NCBI GenBank assembly: GCA_959347315.1 | Contig: OY365814.1 | Location: 30,705,337 to 30,769,336, forward strand | DNA length: 64,000 nucleotides | Origin: Bimastos eiseni | Lineage: Eukaryota; Annelida; Clitellata; Crassiclitellata; Lumbricidae | Reading direction: 5' to 3' | In this document: positions 47,101 to 60,948 of the stretch, in pieces | How the letters are laid out: the number at the start of each line of letters is the position of its first letter | Numbering within the stretch: position 1 is the stretch's first letter | The notes under the pieces: model-generated | What the model was told of the DNA's origin: nothing | The model's database searches: none | The model's input: the letters and a program-made list of their open reading frames with translations, nothing else | Program-made: the position numbers and the translations under genes

Positions 47101-50100
47101 TTGCTTCCTCGCCGTCTTCTCCTCCCACTGACAGTGTGCGGTCGGTGCACTCATCATGACTGGTTTGCTATCGGCGAAGAGGAAGCACCCTATCTCAATC
47201 AGCTAAAACAAATGCGTGATGCTATACTGCCTGCGAATAGAGGTAGAGGACTATCCAACCGCCCTAATATGTGAGAAAAAAGATTATGTACTGTAACAAT
47301 GACCATTGTGAGCCGTTAAGGTACTGTGACGATGACCATTGTGAGCCGTTAAGGTACTGTAACAGTGACCACTGTGAATCGTTAAGGTACTCTAACAATG
47401 ACCATTGTGAACTATATAGGTACTGTAACAATAAACATTGTGAACCGTTAAGATACCATAACAATGATCGTTGTGAACTCTTCAGGTACCGGTGCCTCAG
47501 GGACATTCGTGCGCTCCAGCGAATGCAAGCCCTGGCAAAAACGGCAGCAAGAAAATCCTTAGCAACGAGTCCCATCGCTCGCCAGTTACAGCAGCTGTCG
47601 AACTTGCTAGGCAATGCGTGAATACCTAGAAACGGTTGATAGGCGACGCCTGATTTACAGGAAACGATTGCTAAGCAACGCCTGATATATTGAAAAGGCT
47701 GCGAGGCAACGCGTCGACTGCTCAAAGATCATTAAAACTCGTTGAATGAAAATCGTCTCCTTGTTTATTTCTATACATCCGCCAAAAGAAGCGCAGGAAT
47801 ATTATACATTGTCCATCGCACATAGAAGTCTCTCACGATATGTACACTTGCATTCTGATAAACGAGTAAACTAAAAATTCTCAGATCTAATAAACAAGTT
47901 TAGAAAACGGCACGATGACACCGGAAAGTACCAGCACTGATACACTCACCAAATGCATCTTATTCAATCAGTTCAACAGCAGCTAATTCACTACTTCACC
48001 CAATTATTTAAATTCACATATTTCACCAATTCACCCGTTTCAACTAATTAAAGAATTATAAATTCAATCAAATCAAGCATTTCAAACCATCCAATTCTAC
48101 TAATACATCGATCCAGCGATTCTGCTGGCTTCAAGTGCATACTTAGATTCCTTCGCAACATTAAATTTTTTTTAAATCATAAAAACGCTTTAAAAGACGA
48201 AGATATATAGATAATTATATTATATATATATATGCATATATGTATATATATTAGATGAAGCATATATATATATATTATATATATATTATGCATACTAGAT
48301 GTGTACCTGTCTTTATCATCCAGTAACTTAACTTTGCATTACTATACAGTGTGATAATTGAAAAACAGATGCAATCTTTGAACAGTCAATGCAATTCTTA
48401 GAGGCAGTCTTTATAGAAAAAGCAGTTATCAAAATGGACGACAATAATACTGTTCAGACATTAACTTCGACCATTGCGATACAGCGTTGTCCGGATTGTG
48501 GTCGTTTGGCTATCAACCAGCAAATGCCAAAGCGTTGTGGCCTCTTTAATGTAGAAGCTACTTCATAATAGACTATCCCCTCTAACTCCGCCACTGTTAA
48601 CACGCTGATAGTGCGAGTCACAGGCCTGGATGAATTAGGAGGGCGACGCTAGGGATCAGTGTTATCACACAATATCTTTAAACTCCAACTACCATCGCCA
48701 CCACCTCCACCACCATTATTCCCTCTAAGTCAGATGCAATCTGTGATTGAAGTCAGTGAAGAATGGAGAGAAAGGTTGTAGACAGATTATCACTTCATTG
48801 GAAGATGAGTATAATTGGGCTTAGAATGGGGCCTCAAATTGAATCAGAATAGAATTCGGTTTAGATTAAACTTAGATTTTGATTAGAACGAGATTAGATC
48901 GGATTAGAATAACAATTAAATGAGCAGTTAATTGCAGAATTTTTCGAATTAGGTTAGAATCGGAAGAAGATCAGAATTAGATTTAGACTAGAATTGAATA
49001 GAATAATATTGCATTGCGTTGTAGAACATAAGAGACAGAGTATGAGGGTGTACAGTCTAATGGGGTAGACCCGCAAGGAGCGGAAAGCTCAATTCTGTAC
49101 CCCGAACATACAACCCTGGTCGAGGAGGATCCCTCCTTTGCAATAGTCGTCTTTAGGAACAGGTCACTATGGGGAAACAACTTCAGGGCAGCAGCGAATT
49201 GTCAGTACCAGCTTACCGTTAACCCACCCCAGTGGGATGCCTGTCTGATAGATCAATGGGAAATTGAGATAAATGGAACTTGCAATATAATTAAAATCTG
49301 TTGAACGGAAGATTTTTGATTGGAGTAGCATAAGTTTAGATGAACTTTTCTGCGATTATGCATTCAAAGTTAGCCTCCCGAGTACCCACATGTCATTTTT
49401 TCTATTCGTGACATAGCCGACCACAGATATCGCCCGCAATGTATCAGAAAAGACGATCACTGACAATTTGCGGCTTCATAGCCCGTCCATATTATTACAT
49501 CCCATGCTTTATATCGGTGGTGGACATGTGCGTGTTTTGTCAACATGTGCATGCCAGTTGTGTAAGGCGGAGAACAGACAGTTTAGATGGAGTCACATTT
49601 ATTGATTTAAGACATGTTTAGACTGACACCTTTTATGGGCACTCTCCTCTTCTAACTCAATACCTAAGTGATATAGGCCTACTTCCTACCCTTCATGATG
49701 TCATCAAACGCCCCTCGACGAGTTAATGCTTCCTGATAATTATTCCTTTTAAATGTCGCGATGTGATATCCGATATCCGAAAGATACCATCGTAAAGATA
49801 CAGAGATGACAGTCTGCTGTTGATATTCAAGCTAATACATATCTACGTAAACAGTTTCTGAAAAATATTGGCCTACAGTAAAATCTTGGTTAATTTTCCG
49901 CGTCGTTAAGTTATATGCTTTGGTAGCGCTATAGTTTTATGTTGTGGTGTGCTGGGCTGTCAATCGAGAGGTCAGAGGTTCAAATCCAGCCAGAGACTCT
50001 GAACAACTTTGCCATCTGTCGTCGGGAATCAGCGCTTGTGCGTAGGCCCACCACTGGCGACTCTTTCAGTATACTGTTCATTATTTTGATAACTGTTCTA

Positions 50101-53100
50101 AAATAATTCGTTAAAAATGACAGTTAACATCATATATCGGCCAGCACAGAGAGTGCTTCTGAGTCGATATCTTTAAAGGGTGCTACTTAAATGTTCAATT
50201 ACAATACATTACATTCTAGCCAGCTAGGTAATAATGAGTAAACCCGGTATAATACTTATATAACGTATAAACGTATAAAGTATTATTGTCGTTAAACTGT
50301 ATACGGCTGTCCGCCCTATAGGGATCATTTGGCCGTATATTCTTAGGACTTTGATATACATGAATGGAGCTCTGGACTTGTTAGCTTCTAGGTGCACTAA
50401 GCGCTGCCAGATGGCTGGGGTCAGATACCGATTCGATGAAAATCGGTCCAGTGAAAGGATGACAAATAATTTTCAAGTTTCAACATGTTTTTTCATCAGC
50501 AGACAACAGATGGATTTCAAAGATTTCTCCAAGAACTTCCGTTATATGTTTCGGACAAAGCTAAATTATGAATGCGCATTTGAGTCATGCAGTTAGATTG
50601 TGAAATTTTTGCAGCTTTGCATACATGCGTGACGTATAACGGTGCTTTGTTATACGCATGGGTGTAACATGAAATACTAGGTTCCCAATATATGATTATG
50701 AGAGTTCATGATGATACCTCGTATGCCAAGGTAAAGAAAAATGAATTTGTGACTTTCTGTCTTTCTTCTTGCACTTCTTCCCTTAATAATCTAATATATG
50801 TTCTTATTCTTGTTCGTCTTCCTATTCTTACTTTTGTTCTTCTCCTTGTCCGTCGTCTTGTACTTTGTCTTATTATTGCTTCCATTTCTTAAGCCTGACC
50901 TTCTTCTTAAACTTATCATTGCTCTTCCTCTTTTTTAACCCGCGCACTCTGGAAATGCCAGTCCCAAATCTGAACAAAGGAGAAGGGCGACGCTAATGAT
51001 CTATGTTATCACAAAATGTCATTAATCTGAAACTAATACTACTCCCCTTGCTTTCCCTGTTCTTGCCTTTCCCCTCCTCTCCTCCGTCCACTTCTTCCAA
51101 ATAGAACTGCATGATTAACGATCACCGTATCTTGACCTGTTGTGGTAGTTTTTCCTCTCTCAATTCGCTCACGTTTCAAAAGTCCTCCTCCAAACCGACT
51201 TAAAAAGAAAGCTCAGCATTTTACAAAAAACACGGTTAGGCTGCTGGATCTCAGATAAACGCTCTGGGTTGCCATCGAATTATACTGAGAAGACATTAAA
51301 ATATCACGTTATTTACGTGGGCCCCACATGCAGAGCGATAACGTTTCGGAAACATCTGTTGCGAGTTGGGTGAGTCGGTTTGACAAACGATTTCAAACGG
51401 TTTCAGATTTAATTTAGGATTGATTGGCGCTGACATCTAGTCGTCTGACGCTCCAATCTTAGAGCACGATACCTCGACGATGACACAATGTATTCAGCGA
51501 GCTAGGCAACGCAGTTTTAGTGCTCTCGATGCTAATAACGTATTTTAATGCCGATGTTATAGTTGGGTGAGGTAATTAGATGAATGTTCCCTCTAATTGT
51601 TGGAGAGCGTGTGCGCGAGAAATTTTGCGTGTGAAACAATTTTTCAATGGTTCACTCTTTTGTGCGTATAGGTCCGATCCGAATACTATAAGTTAAATTA
51701 GAATCACATATAAAAGTCTACGATGATAAGTTTTTATAACTTAAAAAAGTCACTGTCTAAAGACAGTGTTTGAATTTTCAAATCTGAACTGGGGGGGGGG
51801 GGGTTGAAAATTATCCACATGTCAAAATGTCCCAACCATGATTTGTAGGGACCTTAAACCAGTATACAGAGGTTATATTTCTAAAGGGTGACTGTGAGTG
51901 GGTGTGGGGACATAATTGTCGTTAAACTGATGATTGCTGTGTTTTGTTCAATCATCAGTTTAATGACAATTATCAGAGTAACATTGGCTGCTGACTTCAA
52001 ATATAGACTCCATAGGGGCTTACATTGATAATTTTACAAACAACAAGCACATTTACGCTGCTCAAGTAGTTATCATATTTGAGTCCGAGTTTCATTTACT
52101 ACCAAAGTATACAAGATTCTGTAGTGCTGGCGAGTTTAACCAAGATTGATCTACAGTAGGTATACTAATATACAGCAAACACTATTATGACCTTACCAAT
52201 AATGAAGAGATATAAATGAAAACAGGACACCGTAGTAGTTTTCGTTAATTTTGAACAATTTCAACTGTTGGCAAGCCTATAGTTTTGTCCTAGGCTCCAG
52301 GTTTGCCTGGCTTCAACCAACTTATAACACACTTGTCGACATTCCAATGCGCGAGAGGGAGGGCCATTCATACAAACCATAAAGAAGTCACCAACAGAAT
52401 GTTAGTCAGTCTGTTTCTTTCCCTGGTATGATAGATATTCATTTAACTAAATCATCTCTCACAATCAGCTTAAGGCATACAGGCAGTACGATCAAAGTAG
52501 TTAACTTAACTTGTTAGGTCTACCTAACATTGCACCATCACTGTTGTTGAACATGGCATACTCTTATACAATATATTATACTGCTTGTATTTCATTAACA
52601 GGAAATTCTTTGCTTACTTTTGCAACCCTGTTTTTCGCCAAAACTGCTCTATTGAACGAATTTTTGGGCCATGATGATTGAAGAGTGGAAAGACAGACTC
52701 TATAAAGGAGTGAAAATTGAGAAAAGTGGATATACTCAAACTGAAACGAACTAGTCAAGAGGCTAGTTTTGCAGTCCTTTGGCCATTGTAATTTCTGTCA
52801 GAACGAGATTTTTATACACACTTACCAGCTTTTGATTCATCAGCCTTCTCAGCTACGCTGTCACATCATCTTCATTTAGTTATCGCTGGTCCAGTTTCTC
52901 CATCAAGACCATCACATTCTTCAGTATCTGGATATCGCTTTGGCGGGAAAATCGAAACTTCTGTAAGCTCATTTATGCAGTGCTGAAAGTGGTTTGTTGG
53001 TACACACCAACTACAAATTTAGGTCAGTGGCAGATTCCATATAACTGCTGTATGGGCTTCATCTTAATATCATCCCGGTACGCGCACTCAGCTGCTGCGC

Positions 53101-56100
53101 CAGTGGGCACACAGCGTGTAAGGTGGTCAGAGGTCATGCCCTCTCTCTGACGCTGCCCGAGACTTATATGTCGACCCCCTCGACGTGCTGACTGACGAGG
53201 TTTCAAGAAATACTCAGGATAATATTATCATCTTCCCGAGCCACTTCAATATTACAGGCAACTCTGTATATTCAAAATAGTGCAGGCACGAGTAATTGCC
53301 TACTAGATTTTGTTGCTATGTTACTGAAAATGTAACATGACGATGTTTTAAATAAAAAATATTATAATTAGAGGCTTAAGCGCTAGGGACCCGGTAAAGA
53401 TACACTAAGCCACTGAAACTTTATCTGAGGGGGTCTGCCCTGACCCCTCCAAGATAATTTTTGAAAATTAACTAGGGGGGTTGAAAAACGAACCCTCCCC
53501 CCTGACAATTCAATCACTGTCTAAAGATAAATGAGGGGACTTATCAGCCAGAGAACCAAAGTTTCTGGAGTAAGGTATACGCCGCAGCCGGCTTGGAGAA
53601 ATTGTGTGCGCGCACTAAATTCTTGTGTGGTGCCTCTTGCCTCAACCCTATTCACAAATCTGTCTGTCTTTATATTGGGTCGTTCTGAAACGTGGCTGAC
53701 CTGAAAGGCCTCAGTCGACTCTTAACCCTGATCTCTCCTCTTGAACAGATAACAGAAGTTGATAGAAAATTCAGCACAGGATAGATTAAGTCTGCAGTTC
53801 TGCACGCAGGTCCACATATTAAATATTAGGAACCCACCGGTAATCGCCACTTACATTTGTCTCGACCGAATATCCCATTTTTTTAAACTATTCGGAAGTA
53901 TTTGCCTCGGCAAATAGTACACACGCAAAAAGATAGTTTAAAAAATTAAACCATGATCAAAAAATTCCTAATTCGATGTCAATTACTATTTAGTACCAAT
54001 TTTGATTTCCAATTTCATCCTACAAATAAAGGCTCAAATTTAATTTTTATTATTATTATTAATTTATTACAGCTACAACATCATTTAGTTAAATCTCATT
54101 GCAAAATAAATTATTTTAAGCTTCGCCACACATGACAACTGGCACATAAACCATGCTTACCAATAGGCAACAAGGCCAAGCAGAGGCCCTATTGATAGCC
54201 TATTAGTGTCACTTAGTATAAGAGCAGCTGTCCTAAAGCAAGCTTGATAGGCAGACGCAAAAATGAAGTGTTAGCGCCTTCATTTTCTTAGCCTCGGCCT
54301 ACGAAGACTGGTGGCTGATCCTCTTCCTCGCCGTCTCATCTTCCCACCGACAGTGTACGGTAAGTGTTCGCTCATGAACTATTGACGAGCCAACGGCACT
54401 TGCTGGAATGGCCGCTCTAGCAGCGGCCCACTACTACTCGGTTCGTACCCGGAATCGGCAAATAGTCCATTTAAACACTTGGATTCGGTACCCGGTGGAA
54501 ATTATCTCTCTAGCCGGTCGGTCCCTATTAAATATAGATGAGCTTTGTAAGGAAAGGCGAAGAGCTGAGAAGGATTAAGTGGTAATAGGCTGACTCCTGA
54601 CGGCAGTCTCTTTCTCTCTGACGAGTTGCAGGTGCCTAAGATTGAAAACGGGAAGTCGTTCGCTGTGGGACTTCGGTAATGGCGATTGTTCCTGTTAATT
54701 GTGCGCCACTCGACCCCTTAACCTCACAAGTGGTTACACGTCGTTTCTGGATTACAGTGTCTGGCATACACTTAGTGTAAGTCATTTGTTGTGTTTGTAA
54801 ACCGTAGAATCGGTTCCTGAACTTAAAGTAAGAGAGGACGAATATACAATTATATACATGTATATATGTATATATATAATATATATACGCGTATTTATAT
54901 GAAAGGTATGGCTATAAATAGAGCAAATCGTACACCCGAGTGTCTTTATCACACTAATTGCCGCAAAGACGCAACTTTAGATTTAACGAAATTAATTAAT
55001 TAAAGCCTTACACAGAAAGAGAAAGAGCCCTCTGTAATTGTTTTATCAGTTGTGCTTTGAAGAACTTGCAATCGCATTCTCGAATTTTATCTAAATCGCA
55101 GGGCACCATATTGTTCATGAGCGCTGCGTCTTGTCAGAAGACGTATAAAATAAAGGCAAGGATACCAATTGAGTAATCGTATTCATAATCTTCAAACCAC
55201 TAAAGCGCCACTCAAAAGCTAAGCGCGGGCACCAGCTTATTCACAAGCGCAATAATTATGTACTTTTGGAACTTGCTGCTGTCTTGTTAGGTCTTGTTCT
55301 AAGTAAATCAAAAGCGGAAATAATCTACTCAGATAAATAAATTAGACCAACTTAGAACTTTCAAATATGACTTCCAACTCAACGATGAATCAGCAGCACT
55401 AACATACGAAGACAGAAGAGAAACCGCAATAATCCTCAGTGGTTTAATTTGACAACAGTCTGCTTCAAGAGCCTTGTAATAAATATGGCACATAAACCAT
55501 GCTTACCAATAGGCAACAAGGCCAAGCAGAGGCCCTATTGATAGCCTATTAGTGTCACTTAATATAGGAGCAGCTGTCCTAAAGCAAGCTTGATAGGCAG
55601 ACGCAAAAATGAAGTGTTAGCGCTTTCATTTTCTTAGCCTCGGCCTACGAAGACTGGTGGCTGATCCTCTTCCTCGCCGTCTCATCTTCCCACCGACAGT
55701 GTACGGTAAGTGTACTCGTTGTTGCTCAGCTGGTCAGTGAGCACATGTGGAGCAGAATCTTGACACACATATCTGCCATTAGCTGACCACTGGGTTGACC
55801 TCTATACTGGACTTTCACGTACTCCTGGAATAGACTGTTCGTCTGGCCATAAACATCTGGATAGGCTAATCTAGATGTTCATGGTCTGCCAGAGGGTATA
55901 GGGTCAAACGTGGCGCCCTGATTACCGTCGCCCGTTAACCCCCCTCTCCCCGCTATCCAAATTCCCTCAGGCAACATCCAGCCCCAAAGACAAATGGAGC
56001 AGCTGCTCGGAACGTCAGTTCGTTGATCACCCGTCGGGGGGTCATTTTGGAGGTCAAGAATGCGATCAGTTCGACCCCAGAGGACTACGTGAAGATGACC

Positions 56101-58309
56101 CTTGGCTGGCAGGGTCACGCTTGTATGGTCTATCTTGGAGAACAAATTCAACCAAAGTCCTGGTAAATGGTTCATAACGGTTCTCAGTAGCCTTATCATA
56201 TATGTAATATATCAACTATGTACATGTACCTACAGATATTAAACATATATATATATATATATATATATAATATGTATAATTATATGTATATAAATAAGAA
56301 GGAAAGTATGTACTTAATTGAACCGCCCTGCAAAGGCACTGCTGGAACAGATATAATAACGTATAGGCTATATTGCCATATAATATAATATGTTATATTA
56401 TACATAAGACATGAATATAAATACATATGATATTATTAGGGCTGTAAACGATTAATTTAATTTTAATAGTTAGCTTTTGAAAAATTGACGATTAATTAAG
56501 TTCATTTAGTTTAAATCACAAAAATGTGTATAATTACATTTGGCAAACAAATTAATGACATTTCTGTTAAAATTTTCAGTTACTGAATTTAGTTACATAA
56601 TTATAGAAATAACACAGTCGGTTTTCTTGCTCATACTGAAGTGTTAGATCCATGGTATGCAAACGATTTGTCGCAATGAATGCAACAAACGTTACAAGCA
56701 TTTTCGATATTTCTGTCAGCCAATTATTTAAACCCAAAATGTTCATGTAATCGACCTGATATGTGTTTATATTTAATATCTCGATTAATATCCACTGCCA
56801 TATTGCAATGTATGCGGTTTATGTTGTTTCTTTCAGACTTCCGGTACATGTTAGTGATGGGCGGAATAATGGAAACGATTAATCGTTAGAAAATTTTGAT
56901 CGTTAAAATAAATTAACGATATATTGATTAAATAATCGTTAATTTCCGCAGCACAAGATATCTATATATATAACATATGTATATATGTTATATATAATCT
57001 GTTAAATGCATATGCACATGAGTTAAAGAGACTAACCGCAGTTATGTGATTGTCTAAAAGTATGCATCTGACTAGTATTTATAATGTATATATTTGTATG
57101 CATGTTTGTAAGTATGTATGTGTATGAATATATGCATGCATTCACAACTGCGCATGTCTGGCTATCTCATCAGATGACGTCACGATTGGCCTGTCGTAGC
57201 AATAATTATGTAATGCTGACGTAGAGAATAAAATCGATATAAAAGAACGACGATAAAATTTCCCACTTAATGAGTACCACGTGTGCACGTATTAAAAACG
57301 CGAAGTATCACGATTCCGAATGCAAATTATTATCAACTCTTCTAACAAACAATCGCTCCGCAGCAGGAGAATAGTTTCTGCAACAGATTACAGCGGCATT
57401 GACATGATATTATTTCGCTTATAACCGCCACGAACCTACGTTCAGTGCACGGTTTATGCCGTGTTTTATGTCGACCCGTCGTTTAAGCAGGTCTTAACAC
57501 CTCGCACACATGTTTGGTTTGTTGGGGCACGCTTTAAAAAATCTTCGGTCCTATGGTATAGGTATATAGCGGCGCGTGCGTGCGTGTGTGTATGTGTGCA
57601 GGTACGAAGGTTGCATGTGTGCGTGTGTTTCTTTCTGTCTGTGTCTGGGTGTCTCTGTCTGGGTCTGTCTGTCGCTCAGTTTCCAGTGTGATGTTTGTGA
57701 AATTATGTCACAAGCGAGAACTGTTCACAAATTCTGGAAACTGCCGCATTCGGCAGTATTGTATTGTATAGTAGGCCACATATGAATACTGATTTTTATA
57801 GCGCCGTTTGGAGCCTTGGTCATTCAGTAGCGCTACTGTATGTAGTGGTAGTTGTAGCTGTTGCTGTGGTAGTAGTATATGATGCTGCCGTATTCATACA
57901 TTTGATACGGCGTGTAAGTCTAAACTCAGCAGTAACGGTATACCTGTATCTTACAAAAAACAGTTACACGCATATTTGGCTCAGTTTGCACTGTTCAAAA
58001 AAATCCGCCTATATAAACCTTTCTGATGTTTTCAAGATGTCTCTGGAAGTTGTCAAAGATGTCAGTTGAATAAAAATGATATGCATGTATTGGTATTGGA
58101 GAGTTCTTCGATTTCCTCCGCTTGTTGAGTTCACATGCGGATCGGATGATTGCTCTTCGTAAACTCTCAGGGTTTTTAGACAGAAGCGTTCTTAGAAGGT
58201 CGTTGATTGATTCAATTTGACTGACTGATCGATTTACTAACTTATTGACTGACTGACTGAATGGCTGACTGACTGAATGGCTGACTGACTGAATGGCTGA
58301 CTGATTGAT

Positions 58310-58345
<36 letters not shown>

Positions 58346-60897
58346 TGAAAGGCTGACTGACTGATTGATTGACTGACTGATTGGCTTGCTGACTTACTGA
58401 CTGAATGGCTGACTGATTGATTGACTGACTGACTGGCTTGCTGACCTACTGAATGGCTAATTGATTGATTGACTGACTGACTGGCTTGCTTGCTGACTGA
58501 CTGGCTTGCTTGCTGACTGACTTACTGACTGACTGATCGATTAGCATAAATAATTATGTTTATACATATACATATATATTTGTGCCTTATATGTATACGT
58601 TAGTGTTGACATCAATCCCTATCTCCTCCGCTTGACTATAGTAGGCCTATTGTATTGATGAATTTATAAACAGAGTTGACACACAGCCGCCCTCTGGTAT
58701 GGTGATCTATTGCCCGCAATATCCTGGAACTGAGCCGATAAAAAACACGTGCTACTTAAAGCATGTGCTAAACTATGTGCAGACGTAGACCTACCTAATT
58801 ATCATAATAATAATATACATTACAGCAGTGATTCTCAACCTGTGGGTCGCGACCCGCAAGTGGGTCGCAAGGGATATCCAAGTGGGTCGCCAACTTTTCT
58901 TCGAGATCACATTTTTCCACTGAAAAATATTGTCACGTGAATGTAATGCGCTATATTTTCTATAAATCGAGGCCTTGTCAGCGTTGCTGCCAATTGAAAC
59001 TACCTACCTCTGTGAGACCGGCTGTTCAGTTATGATTACAATCCAGACTAAATAATTATAGGAATAGGCTCTGTAAATAATGACTTAAGATTGTGTCTAA
59101 CCAACATCAGCCCACGTATTGACTTAGGCTACTGTACATCTGACCAGAATGCAAGCCCCGCCATATCATTAACAGTTTTTATGTCTCAATGCGAGTCAAA
59201 CAATAAAGGTTTATTAAATATATTTTTTTCTGACATGATGTAATTTTATTATGATTTACTTACAGTTTTGTTATACGCTATCATGGTTAGTCGAAGAATG
59301 CATTGATGCGTGACTCACTAATTTAACAAAGATCATAATGTGCTCTTGGAGCCCGGATCAATATTTCCAACTGGCAGGATATTATGCAAGTTACTTGACA
59401 TGCCGTCCATCTGAGGCACTGGAGTGAGTTTCAAAAATCTTGGCAAATGTGGAGCAATTGCAAATTTGGATGTCCTCCAATCGTCTAAGGTTGAACACGG
59501 ATAAGATTGAATTTATGTGGCTGGGCACAAGACAAGCGAGTTCGAGGGTGGACAAGGAGGCGATTAAAGCAGCATCTCCTCATTGGAAGGTCCAATGCGT
59601 CGTCCGGGACCTAGGAGTTCTTCTGGATCAAGACCTGTCCTTGGAGGAACATGACAGTTCCCTGTGCAGGTCTTGCTTTTATCGATTGCGCCAGATTAGA
59701 GTCATTCGGCGAAATCTGTCAATTGACGCCACTGTAACTCTTAATTGTCCACTCCTTCGAGCTGACTCGCCTGAACTACTGCAATGGTGTCCGTACCGGT
59801 CTGCCAAAGTTCCGGATAAGACAGCTTCAATCCGTTCTCAACTGCGCCACTCGAGTCGTTGCCAAGCTGCCAAAATACTCGCATATTTCATGCAATATGC
59901 GTGACACACTGCACTTGCTCCCGGTTGAGGATAGGATCACATTCAAGATCATCCTCGTGGGACGGACATCGGTGGTCGGCATGGCTCCAGAATACATCAG
60001 AGAGCTCTGTCTTCCCGTCTCCAGCCAACCAGGTCGTCGATCCTTGCGTGCTGCGGCTCGTGGGGACTTGATGGTCCCGCACATCAATCCGGACAAACCG
60101 TGCCTTCTCATGCATTGGACCATCATACTGGAACGTTCTTCCGTTACAACTTCGCAACATTGCACTGCCTGCAGCCAACTTTTCTAAATTACTAAAATCG
60201 CATTTGTTTAGATCTGTTGAGTAGCTACGTTTAGCGCCTTCGAGAGGTTCTTATAAGGCGCTATGTAAATTTTCTAGTACATACATACATGCTGCCAGAT
60301 TTTAGAGTGGTGTGTCTCGTTAGGATATAGATGCTGCAAAGTGGGTCCCCATGTCAAAAAGGTTGAGAACCACTGCACTACAGACTACTGACAAACACAC
60401 ACATACCAGGATATATGGGCGGTTCTCTCGTATGGAAATCTATTCATAATTGAATAATCCAGCCTGGATAAAGGAATAGGGCGATGCTAATGATCTGTGT
60501 TGTCACACAGTGTCGTTTAACTGAAACTGCTGAAAGAGGTAAGTCTTTAGTTTTGCCTTTAGCGATGGAAGAATGTACAAATGTATTACTATTGGCAAAC
60601 TTTTATCGTAGTAAAATAAATATGGGAATAATTATAATAATGATCACAATAATGCTGGTATAAATAGCAATAACTCAATATTTATAATAATTATTCATAA
60701 TAGCAATAACTCAATATTTATAATAATTATTCATAATAGCAATTTATGATAATAATAATAATAATAATAATAGGCATAAAAATAATATTAATAATGATGA
60801 ACGTAATAAGATAGCATGACAATTAAAGCAACAACTATAATAGCAATGTTATTAAACGTTATAACAATGATCCTTATAATCAGCATCATTATAACTT

Positions 60898-60948
<51 letters not shown>

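Noticed and set aside
54140..55713. 228-bp repeats as LTRs of a retrotransposon
   Set aside because: Ends are not TG...CA, there is no primer-binding site or polypurine tract visible, and the 1.1-kb interior has no gag/pol-like frame.
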